A stretch of 22,095 nucleotides of DNA from Pseudomonadota bacterium. Lineage in GTDB: Bacteria; Bdellovibrionota_C; UBA2361; OMIW01. A program made the position numbers and the translations under genes. Every line of letters begins with the position of its first letter. The stretch's first letter is position 1. The notes beneath the pieces were generated by a model that was given only the letters and a program-made list of their open reading frames with translations, searched no databases and was not told the DNA's origin. Positions 6,883-14,100 of the stretch are shown piece after piece. The stretch lies in the NCBI GenBank assembly GCA_900299205.1, contig OMIW01000108.1, positions 1 to 22,095 of the forward strand. The letters are read 5' to 3'.

Positions 6883-8763
6883 CTAATTTTCTGAAGTCTC
6901 ATTCGACCGAATAGTGTGGTGGCCGTTGTTCTCTTTATGAGAGCTGGATGAAAAAAGCCGCTCGATGGTGTCTCTGTGTCGCTCAACTACGATTGATCGC
7001 CGTACCTTGAGAGTAGGGGTTAGAAGCCCATTCTCAACGGAGAACTCGGGCGATACGATCGCGACCTTTTTGACCTGTTCAAAAGAGGCAAGTTCTTTGT
7101 TAATAAACGCCAGATGAGATTGGAGATCGTTCATGACCCATTCACACGATGCGGGGTCAGCGGGCTCGCTCACTCCCCGTTTCTTCGCGAGAGTCGAAAG
7201 CATACCAAGATCGATAGTTACCACCGCCGCGCAGAATGGCTTTCCTTCACCAACAAGGACGGCGTGACTGATGAGATGGTGGCTCTGAAGAAGATTCTCA
7301 ATCTTCTGGGTTGGGACCTTTTTGCCTCCCGCGGTCACCAATAGCTCCTTTTTTCTTCCTGTTATTGACAGATAGCCCTCCTCATCGACTGCACCGAGGT
7401 CTCCTGAGTGGAACCATCCCTCAGCATCAAAGCTCTCTGCGGTCTCTGCCGGTTTGTGGTAGTAGCCGACCGCGACGTTTGGCCCTCGCATCAGAATCTC
7501 GCCATCATCAGCTATTCTAGTTTCAAGCCGCCGAAATGGAGTGCCGACCGTGCCCCGTTTAATCGCGCCGACTCGGTTTATGTGAGTAGCGACGCACGTC
7601 TCAGTGAGCCCGTATCCCTCAAGGATTGGTATCTCGAGATGGGTAAAAAAGTCCAAAACATCAACAGGAAGTTTCGCTCCTCCTGATATCGCGTGCTGAA
7701 AATTGTTCCCGAATATCTGTTTTTTTAATAAACGTCGAATCGGCTCAGTTCCCGCAAATGCAATCTGAGCCAAGAGCGACTGCCGCTTGACTGGATCGGC
7801 GTGCGCGCGGGCCGCCCACAGGGCACCACGAATCATGAGTCCGCGGACTGAGTGTTGCGCCGCGGTACGCTCGATTTGACCCTTAATTTTTTCGAATAAT
7901 CGCGGCACTGAGGGGACATATTGAGAGCCACCGGTGCGCATATCGGTAGCAACTGAAGCGAGGTCAACTACCGAGCGTTTTGAATTTGGGACTCGGGTAT
8001 ATAGCACACGCGCCTCGGTGAGAAGGCCGAGCCACTGAACAAGCCGTGCAAATGAATGAGCGAGGGGGAGGTAGAGAAAAAGAATACCATCGAGCCCAAA
8101 AACTCCCGATTCCGACGCCTGGACGACGTTCGACAAGTGATTGCGGTGGGTTTGCATTACTCCTTTGGGAATTCCCGTCGTACCTGAGGTGTATACCAGC
8201 GAGGCGAGGTCGCCCGGACGAATTTCGGCAATCGGCAAGGGATCTGAGAGAGGAGCTTCAACCAGTGAGCTCCATGAGGTGACGCCAGCATGCTCGGTCA
8301 CCGACTCGAACGAGAGAATCGTATCGATGGCGAGCCGGACCTCTTCCTCTTGACCCGGTATTAAGAGCGGAGTGTCGCGGAGAGCGAGAAGTTTTTCTAC
8401 CTGTTCGCCATTCTCGGCGAAAACAATCGTCGCTCCTGAGTCAGCGAGGATAACGCCAATATCGTGCGGGGGGAGGGATGGATATATTGATACCGTGATC
8501 GCACCGAGCCATACAATCGCAAGATCTGCCTCACTCCATTCCGGTCGCGTGTTGCTCAGAATAGCGACCCGAGTGCCCGCGGTGACCCCTGCCGTCTTGA
8601 GGAACAAGGCGATGTGGTGAACCCGCGACGCGACCTCTTCGTAACTCCGCGAGCGCACCGTGCCTTCCTGATCAAAAAATAGATATGCCATATCTGAGGG
8701 ACGGGCCGAAAGAGCTGCCTGAAATGCTTCGGGAAGTGAGGAATAGGGAGAGAGTTCGTCCAT
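6883..8763 (-). CDS. Long-chain acyl-CoA synthetase (AMP-forming)
   Basis: Activates a long-chain fatty acid with ATP and CoA via an acyl-adenylate, at the cytoplasmic face of the membrane. The 626-aa length is normal for the bacterial FadD15/LACS-like branch of the ANL superfamily. Visible motifs: the phosphate-binding loop YTSGTTGIPKGV at about 191-202, the A5-type motif GYGLTET near 380, the hinge/ATP motif WFHSGDLG near 442-449, and GRKKELLVTAGGKKV near 461-475, which supplies the hinge and linker. The catalytic Lys expected near the C-terminus (A10) is not clear by eye. The start is ATG, with no ribosome site seen. It follows the glycosidase-like gene after 157 bp and may have its own weak promoter. 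The exact acyl specificity is unknown. Confidence 0.93.
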   Translation of the reverse strand: MDELSPYSSLPEAFQAALSARPSDMAYLFFDQEGTVRSRSYEEVASRVHHIALFLKTAGVTAGTRVAILSNTRPEWSEADLAIVWLGAITVSIYPSLPPHDIGVILADSGATIVFAENGEQVEKLLALRDTPLLIPGQEEEVRLAIDTILSFESVTEHAGVTSWSSLVEAPLSDPLPIAEIRPGDLASLVYTSGTTGIPKGVMQTHRNHLSNVVQASESGVFGLDGILFLYLPLAHSFARLVQWLGLLTEARVLYTRVPNSKRSVVDLASVATDMRTGGSQYVPSVPRLFEKIKGQIERTAAQHSVRGLMIRGALWAARAHADPVKRQSLLAQIAFAGTEPIRRLLKKQIFGNNFQHAISGGAKLPVDVLDFFTHLEIPILEGYGLTETCVATHINRVGAIKRGTVGTPFRRLETRIADDGEILMRGPNVAVGYYHKPAETAESFDAEGWFHSGDLGAVDEEGYLSITGRKKELLVTAGGKKVPTQKIENLLQSHHLISHAVLVGEGKPFCAAVVTIDLGMLSTLAKKRGVSEPADPASCEWVMNDLQSHLAFINKELASFEQVKKVAIVSPEFSVENGLLTPTLKVRRSIVVERHRDTIERLFSSSSHKENNGHHTIRSNETSEN

Positions 8764-8831
8764 GGGGTGTCGAAAAAAAGGGGGAGGGATTTTGGGGAAG
8801 GAACGACCGTTTTAGGCTACTCGCTGGCGAC

Positions 8832-8861
8832 ATCCTACCGCGAGGAATCAGCCGCTAACAA
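8832..8861 (-). promoter_or_regulatory. Possible promoter of the acyl-CoA synthetase gene
   Basis: On the minus strand TTGTTA (complement of 8856-8861) and TAGGAT (complement of 8832-8837) are 18 bp apart, each matching four of six sigma70 consensus bases, about 70 bp ahead of the ATG. This is a weak match in a short gap and could be chance. Confidence 0.25.
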
Positions 8862-8920
8862 GCGCAAACATCGAAGGGGGTGGGCGCTCCACACGATGCT
8901 CGTGACGTTGTTTGTCGCAA

Positions 8921-10861
8921 TTATCGGCGCTGCTTAAAGGTTGCCCGAACTTGCATGGAACGGGACATTCGCACGAGGCAAAGAGGACGAGTGTGACGGC
9001 AAGCACCCGACCACGATTCAAATTGGAATCGGCGTGCGGGACGCGCAGTTAATCTCACGACCTGACCTCGGACAACGGAGGTACGACATCGTCGGCCACA
9101 AGAGATACTGGTCGGATTACTAACGACCGAACCTCGTCCAGTCAGCCTGACTGTAAGGATGACTTTTGAGCGCGGAGCGGTTTTTCCGAGAGCGAAGATT
9201 GTCAGGGCATCATATTTTGGAGAGGAGGTTTGCCCGATCGTTTCAAGGGCCCCCCACGAGCCAAATTTTGAATAAGATCCGATATCGGTAAAATGCATGA
9301 ACAGTCCTCCACCCCGCGCATTCCATCCCGAGAGATAGGTATCGTAGAGCATTCCCATGCTTGGATGTCGGTTCGCTTCTGTGAAAAGAGAGGTAATCGC
9401 CGCGCTGTCTGCCACGGCACCGATCCCCACCAAATGTTGGCCGCCTTCGTAACTGACAAGTGAGATACCATACCTTTCTGAAATCCGTTTGTTCTCCTCG
9501 ATCCAACTGAAGCTCTGACCAAGAGCACCGCTTGAGGGGGCTCCCGGAATGAGTGAGCCTCCACGGAGCTCTGCGAAGAGCGCCGCTTTTCCGCCGTCAG
9601 AATGGGACGTCCACCCCTCAACCAAGGGTGCATATTCTTGGTGCCCTAGGTAATCACCAAAATAGGGAGCAATGGCAAGATTCCTTATTCCATGTGCAGT
9701 ACACGGTTGTTTGTTCCAGAGAGGACAGGAAAGGGCTTCACTCGCCGTCCAGCTATTCGCCGCTTGCGATGCAATAACACATTGAACACGCGATGGGTCG
9801 TCCGCGAATACGCTTTGCCAGATACTGCAAATCTCAGCGGCTCGACTCCCGTAAAAGTTAATACGCTTGGTAAATCCACTTTCGGTTCCGCCCGGCCACT
9901 TCTTTTCCCCCTCTTGTTCCATCCATGAGCCTTGGGTGAACAGATCGTTCCAGGCCTCATTCGAGTATTCAACATATACGGGAAGATCGTCGTTGAGTTT
10001 CGAGTGAACAAGAGCGGCAAACGAGCGCACATCGGCCAGCTCAAATCGATGCGGAAGGGTAAACCACGGTGTCTTTTTTGCCGTATTGGCAAGTTCGAGC
10101 ATTACCTCAACGGGAACTCCTTTTTCGGTCGAATATCGGGCATCGGATGACAGACTACGGTCGCGCCACGATGATAGGGGAGTGTTATTTGTCCGCATCC
10201 AATCCATGAATCGCAAGACCTTGTAGGGTTTGAGTTTGTCAAGGAACTGAGGACTAAATCGCCCAGAGAATGCCCTTTTCTCATCTTCCTCCCGAATCAA
10301 CCGAATATTTCTCAGGTAGTCGCCCGAGCGATTAGGATCGGTTGCGGTGATCCTCAGAAGGATTCCCCCGTTGGCTGGATCTATTGTTATGACATCTCTT
10401 TCAGGTTTTGAGTCACTTTCAATTTTGCGTGCGCCAAGACCATATTCTAGGGAGCCGGTACCCTCGTAGCGAACGATAAACCGACCCTTTGGGAATTCTG
10501 GCGGAATATCCCAGAAGGTTGCTGCCACGGTAAATATCGGGTTGCTTGCTCGGCTTGGAAGGGAGCGAATCCATCCTGAGGAGTCGAGATCGAGGAGTCC
10601 AGATTCTCCGGTATTCCATTCATTATTCGAATTACACCCCGGATCGTGACCGTTGGTGCATTGCGTGAACCATTCTCGAGAGGAGAGAAAAAGGTCGATA
10701 AACGGCAATTGTGGGGAATAATCAGTGACAGCATCAAGATTCGATCCGACGGGGTGGGAGTCGGGGCTCTGACCAGCGATGGGGGACAGGGGAAGTATCA
10801 GCGCACAGAGCATCAACACCTTAAGCAAACCGGACGATATCGGACGGTGAGGGTGGAGCAT
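8921..10861 (-). CDS. Secreted glycoside hydrolase-like protein with C-terminal InlB-type repeat
   Basis: Probably an exported polysaccharide-active or carbohydrate-binding protein of the type annotated as cellulose-binding protein. I start at the ATG at 10861 because it opens directly on a Sec signal peptide (hydrophobic core LLKVLMLCALILPLSPIAG, likely cut near AGQS); the frame stays open up to an ATG at 11005 and the first in-frame ATG after that is at 10933. Numbered from 10861 (646 aa), VEYSNEAWN places Glu302 where clan GH-A enzymes have the acid/base, and VSYEGGQH places Glu472 where they have the nucleophile; this catalytic reading is inference. Cys-rich segments near 65-80 and 360-390 suggest disulfides. 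Residues about 570-640 (GRGSVVSNP, FESWSGAC) resemble a divergent InlB B-repeat ending in a basic tail. An extended -10 (TGATACAAT) lies near 10935. It is last in the run starting with the epimerase. Confidence 0.8.
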   Translation of the reverse strand: MLHPHRPISSGLLKVLMLCALILPLSPIAGQSPDSHPVGSNLDAVTDYSPQLPFIDLFLSSREWFTQCTNGHDPGCNSNNEWNTGESGLLDLDSSGWIRSLPSRASNPIFTVAATFWDIPPEFPKGRFIVRYEGTGSLEYGLGARKIESDSKPERDVITIDPANGGILLRITATDPNRSGDYLRNIRLIREEDEKRAFSGRFSPQFLDKLKPYKVLRFMDWMRTNNTPLSSWRDRSLSSDARYSTEKGVPVEVMLELANTAKKTPWFTLPHRFELADVRSFAALVHSKLNDDLPVYVEYSNEAWNDLFTQGSWMEQEGEKKWPGGTESGFTKRINFYGSRAAEICSIWQSVFADDPSRVQCVIASQAANSWTASEALSCPLWNKQPCTAHGIRNLAIAPYFGDYLGHQEYAPLVEGWTSHSDGGKAALFAELRGGSLIPGAPSSGALGQSFSWIEENKRISERYGISLVSYEGGQHLVGIGAVADSAAITSLFTEANRHPSMGMLYDTYLSGWNARGGGLFMHFTDIGSYSKFGSWGALETIGQTSSPKYDALTIFALGKTAPRSKVILTVRLTGRGSVVSNPTSISCGRRCRTSVVRGQVVRLTARPARRFQFESWSGACRHTRPLCLVRMSRSMQVRATFKQRR

Positions 10862-11021
10862 ATGTATGTTGATAGGGTAAGCAGGAGAGCTATTCCTTCG
10901 GCGAAGGAGGAATCTTCGACCTACTCCCTTCATTGTATCATCAAATCGAGGTTGGTGGCGGAAAATTGATCTGATATCCGAACTCCCTGTCGATGAAAGC
11001 AGCATCAGTCTCTGGGGTGGC

Positions 11022-11822
11022 CTATTTCCGGAATATAAATCGATGGAAGGTCATCTGGGTGACGCCCCGCTTGTGAAAGTGCTCGGGAGCGAGAGCGGGG
11101 AGGGCCGTCTCCTCTGCAATTGGCGAAAATTGTGCAAATAGCTGGAATACCTCGTCGCGTGATACCGAATAGGGTGGTCCTGCATCGCCTCGACCAGGCA
11201 TGTCCGCTACCTCGAGAAGAAGATAGCCACCCAGCATGGTGAAATTGGCGAGAAGGGAGGCATACCTGATTCGGGCCTCCTGCGGTAATGCAATAAGGGC
11301 GGCCCGATCGTAAACCAGATTGTACGCTTCGTCAGAGACAGCGGAGGGGAGGTTGAAGATGTCAGATTGAATTAATGAGAGATTGGGGGTCAACAGAGGA
11401 AAGGAAATTGGATTGGAGCTTTCAGTGGAGAACAGTGCATCGGGTATCAGATCCCGGCACGACCCATGGATTAACGACAGGAGGGGCTCCTCAACAAAAT
11501 CAACGGCGGTGACTGAGAATCCCTCATCCACCAAATACCTAATCGCCGGTGAATCGCCGCACAAAGGAACAAATGCACGTCGCAGAGCGAGAGAAGGCGT
11601 AGTATCAGACGAGGAACATGACGATAAAGCGGTGCTCGTCGAAATAGCCCGTGGCGATTGGTATTCGACCGGAGATTTCGACTGAATCAGAAATTGACCA
11701 AACAGTTTTGTCCGATGATCACGATAGAGAGAGAGAAGCGGATTATCAGATGTGAGAAGTTCTCCCCGCCATGGGGTGTGTCCTGTCTGCCAACACCGCT
11801 TCCAGTCATAGAGAGAATACAC
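11022..11822 (-). CDS. TPMT-like S-adenosylmethionine methyltransferase
   Basis: SAM-dependent methyltransferase of the thiopurine methyltransferase family, whose bacterial members methylate thiols, selenium/tellurium compounds or halides; the substrate here is unknown. Family marks: DWKRCWQTGHTPW at the N-terminus, SAM motif I FVPLCGDSPAIRYLVDEG, VYDRAALIALP, and GPPYSVSRDEV. The frame is open to a TTG at 11927, overlapping the upstream methyltransferase, but the GTG at 11822 has GAGGA seven bases before it and starts just ahead of the conserved Trp region, so I use it (266 aa). A Ser/Thr-rich insertion of about 40 residues (around SPRAISTSTALSSCSSSD) separates the N-terminal block from motif I; family members usually have about ten residues there. 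The glycosidase-like frame follows after 16-160 bp, depending on its start. Confidence 0.85.
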   Translation of the reverse strand: MYSLYDWKRCWQTGHTPWRGELLTSDNPLLSLYRDHRTKLFGQFLIQSKSPVEYQSPRAISTSTALSSCSSSDTTPSLALRRAFVPLCGDSPAIRYLVDEGFSVTAVDFVEEPLLSLIHGSCRDLIPDALFSTESSNPISFPLLTPNLSLIQSDIFNLPSAVSDEAYNLVYDRAALIALPQEARIRYASLLANFTMLGGYLLLEVADMPGRGDAGPPYSVSRDEVFQLFAQFSPIAEETALPALAPEHFHKRGVTQMTFHRFIFRK

Positions 11823-11883
11823 GGCTGGTTCCTCAAATCCGGAGGGATAATAGAATGCACGCTCCGAATAGGCACAATGACGG

Positions 11884-12654
11884 CTATCTCGGCGATACGT
11901 GCGCAGTCCCTTTGGTGCCTCGCACAATCACCGGCGATCCGAGTACTCGGGTTAACCCGAGTGCTCGCATAGTACCCTCAATCGTGCGAGAGAGGGTAGG
12001 CGATCCGAGTGCTCGGTGAGCCGCCATCGGGAAGAGATACTGACGAACCTCCTCGTGGGTTAAGCATCCTCCTTCTCGGAGGATGCTCCGGATATCGTGA
12101 TCTCGGAAAACGGTGAAGGGTCGCGTCGTTTGCTCAATCCCTTTCTTTGCCCCGTATAATGCACCGCTTATTACATTGACGCTCCGACTGGAGGGATAGT
12201 CAATAATGACGTGTGCTCTGGCAACGCGACAGAGCTCGGCGAGGAGGGCTCGCCAGTCATCGACGTGGGGAAGGATACGAAAGGATATCACGCCATCAAA
12301 GAATCGATCCGGATATGGCAGGCGGTCGAGAGGACCTTCGCTCCAAGAACAATCCTGTTGCTCAATAAAATGAGCGGCTCGGCCCTGAGCTGAAGGACAG
12401 CTGCCGTGTATCGTAACGACGTAACCTCGACGAAGGAGAAGTGGGGTGAGTTGGGCGTGACCTCCTCCCACATCAAGAATGGTGCTGCCAGGGGGAAGGT
12501 CAAGAAGCTGCGAAAGGGCAGCCTCTTGGATGTCGAGCATCCACTCTCCGATGGGCCCAGCGAAACGGGAGGCGTACCGTTCGGTGGCTGAGTCAACATC
12601 ACACCACGATGAGGGTGGCACAAAGCCGGCAGACGGAGACGATTGCTGAATCAT
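11884..12654 (-). CDS. Class I SAM-dependent methyltransferase (Methyltransf_11 type)
   Basis: Cytoplasmic methyltransferase of unknown substrate, 256 aa. Motif I is ILDVGGGHAQLTPLLLRRG at about residues 46-64, an acidic/aromatic motif II-III region follows (PYPDRFFDGVISFRILPHV), and IDYPSSRSVN is typical of enzymes acting on lipid-linked or polyketide-like acceptors. The ATG at 12654 overlaps the TGA of the epimerase gene in an ATGA arrangement, which argues for translational coupling and fixes this start over longer in-frame extensions inside the epimerase gene. The last 130 bp carry a dense set of palindromes and direct repeats that encode two similar peptide stretches (RALGSP and RVLGSP). 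Confidence 0.88.
   Translation of the reverse strand: MIQQSSPSAGFVPPSSWCDVDSATERYASRFAGPIGEWMLDIQEAALSQLLDLPPGSTILDVGGGHAQLTPLLLRRGYVVTIHGSCPSAQGRAAHFIEQQDCSWSEGPLDRLPYPDRFFDGVISFRILPHVDDWRALLAELCRVARAHVIIDYPSSRSVNVISGALYGAKKGIEQTTRPFTVFRDHDIRSILREGGCLTHEEVRQYLFPMAAHRALGSPTLSRTIEGTMRALGLTRVLGSPVIVRGTKGTAHVSPR
11940..11967. repeat. 28-bp near-perfect palindrome inside the methyltransferase 3' end
   Basis: Arms CGAGTACTCGGGTT (11940-11953) and AACCCGAGTGCTCG (11954-11967) are reverse complements at 13 of 14 positions, centred on GTTAAC. The left arm, with its flank GGCGATC, recurs as a direct copy at 11999-12015 (GGCGATCCGAGTGCTCGG). A further ACCCTC/GAGGGT hairpin lies between them. The repeats fall in coding sequence, about 120 bp ahead of the TPMT-like start. 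Confidence 0.7.
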
Positions 12655-13760
12655 TCTGTCGTTGAGGGGGTTGAAGGGATGATTTCGTGAGCGCTTAGCG
12701 AAGCGGGGGCTCGCCGAGCCCGCGATTCCCGAGTCTCCGTCGGGGGGGGAAACACGCGGGTGCGACCAGATAGCTGTGGAAGCCATCCTGCCTCGATGTA
12801 CCATCGGGCTACTGATCGGATCTCCTCCGTGACTGAATACGTCGGAGCGTAGCCCAGATCGGTACGTGCCCGCGAGCAATCAAAGCTGCGATTCTTCGTA
12901 AAGAAGTCTGCACGACGACGATGAAGAGGAGGCTCGAGGCCGAAGGGAAGGCACACGGCCTCAACGAGGGAGCCGAGAAGCTGAAGTGGGAGGACAGGAA
13001 CCCGGAAAGGGAGAAGCGACACGCCATACTCATCGGCGATAATCCGCATCGATTCTTCGAGCGAAATAGGATGTTCTCCCCCCACGATGTAGATATTTCC
13101 GTGACTGGCTGTGGTCTCTGAGGCGAGTCGGAAAGCTCGAGCCACGTCACGACCAAGAACCCAATGACACCACGTTTTTCCATTTCCAATAACGGGAAGG
13201 GTTCGGGAGGCGATGCCGCGGAATAATTTGAAAAGCCTCGTATCGCGGGGCCCGTAGACCATTGCGGGACGAATAACTGAACCGGAGATTTTCCCTGATC
13301 GAAACCAAGAAACCGCAAGCTTTTCCGCTTCTGTTTTACTCTCCTGATAGACATCAAGAGGGGCATAGTCGGTTGTCTCGTTGGCGGGTGGGTTCTTTAC
13401 ATTCCCCAGCACGCCGGTCGTGCTGCAGTACCCAACATAGGGGATGCCCATCTCGCTTGCGACCTCGAGGACGTTGCGGGTCCCCTCAAGGTTGACGCGC
13501 CAATATTCGGAGGAGGGGAATTTGGCTTCGCGGAACAGAGCCGCCAGATGAAATACTCTGTCACAACCCCTCATCGCCACGCGAAGTGAGTCCCTATCAG
13601 TGACGTCACCAGTCACCATATCAACGGGCAAGGTGCTCAAGAAGGAGGAGTCACTCGAAGGACGGTGGAGCGCACGAACAGAGCTTCCAACAGAGAGGAG
13701 CTCCTCACACAAGGTGCTGCCGATAAAGCCAGTTGCTCCGGTCACGAGGGCTTTCATCAT
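12651..13760 (-). CDS. NAD(P)-dependent epimerase/dehydratase (extended SDR, HpnA-like)
   Basis: Rossmann-fold oxidoreductase acting on a nucleotide-sugar, sterol-like or related lipid substrate; exact substrate unknown. The start is the ATG at 13760 (MMKALVTG), which places the dinucleotide motif GATGFIG at residues 8-14; longer in-frame starts would run into the tRNA gene. The catalytic triad is visible as Ser113 (YCSTTGV), Tyr138 and Lys142 (VYQESK). VIRPAMVYGPRD and the C-terminal DFFTKNRSFD...ARTDLGYAP motif match the extended SDR family that includes hopanoid-associated epimerase-like and 3-beta-HSD-like proteins. It has 369 residues, including a C-terminal Arg/Ser/Pro-rich extension of about 35 residues beyond the usual end. 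It overlaps the downstream methyltransferase gene by 4 bp and is preceded by tRNA-Lys. Confidence 0.9.
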   Translation of the reverse strand: MMKALVTGATGFIGSTLCEELLSVGSSVRALHRPSSDSSFLSTLPVDMVTGDVTDRDSLRVAMRGCDRVFHLAALFREAKFPSSEYWRVNLEGTRNVLEVASEMGIPYVGYCSTTGVLGNVKNPPANETTDYAPLDVYQESKTEAEKLAVSWFRSGKISGSVIRPAMVYGPRDTRLFKLFRGIASRTLPVIGNGKTWCHWVLGRDVARAFRLASETTASHGNIYIVGGEHPISLEESMRIIADEYGVSLLPFRVPVLPLQLLGSLVEAVCLPFGLEPPLHRRRADFFTKNRSFDCSRARTDLGYAPTYSVTEEIRSVARWYIEAGWLPQLSGRTRVFPPPTETRESRARRAPASLSAHEIIPSTPSTTE

Positions 13761-13791
13761 TGATATAAAGCTGCTCCCTCGCGCTGAAGGC

Positions 13792-13827
13792 TTCCTGCCT
13801 GCACTCCGAGCGCACGACAGGCAGGAA
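13792..13827. repeat. 10-bp hairpin between tRNA-Lys and the epimerase gene
   Basis: TTCCTGCCTG (13792-13801) and CAGGCAGGAA (13818-13827) form a perfect 10-bp stem with a 16-nt loop, starting ten bases beyond the tRNA 3' end. No T-run follows on the minus strand. It probably marks tRNA 3' processing or partial termination before the epimerase gene. Confidence 0.55.
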
Positions 13828-13836
13828 AATAAGGAC

Positions 13837-13909
<73 letters not shown>

Positions 13910-13931
13910 TCACATGACCCTTGGTTCCCGA

Positions 13932-13960
13932 ATTTTAACGGCCGAATTGGCTAAAGTCAA
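13932..13960 (-). promoter_or_regulatory. Sigma70-type promoter of tRNA-Lys
   Basis: On the minus strand TTGACT (complement of 13955-13960) and TAAAAT (complement of 13932-13937) each match five of six consensus bases and are exactly 17 bp apart. The -10 box ends 22 bp before the mature tRNA 5' end, a normal leader length. Confidence 0.8.
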
Positions 13961-14100
13961 TCTAAGTGCCGGATTTTCCATCTGCCTCCACATATCAAAG
14001 ATACCGCAAGGACCGTAGGGCAAAAATTTCCCCCCAAATCTTCCTTAATCGCGCAGAAAAGGGGGTTATTTTAAAGGAGGAAATATCGAATGGATTGTCC

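Noticed and set aside
12809-13366. 185-codon frame on the same strand as the epimerase in another frame
   Set aside because: The epimerase frame carries the Rossmann and YxxxK motifs; the alternative has none.
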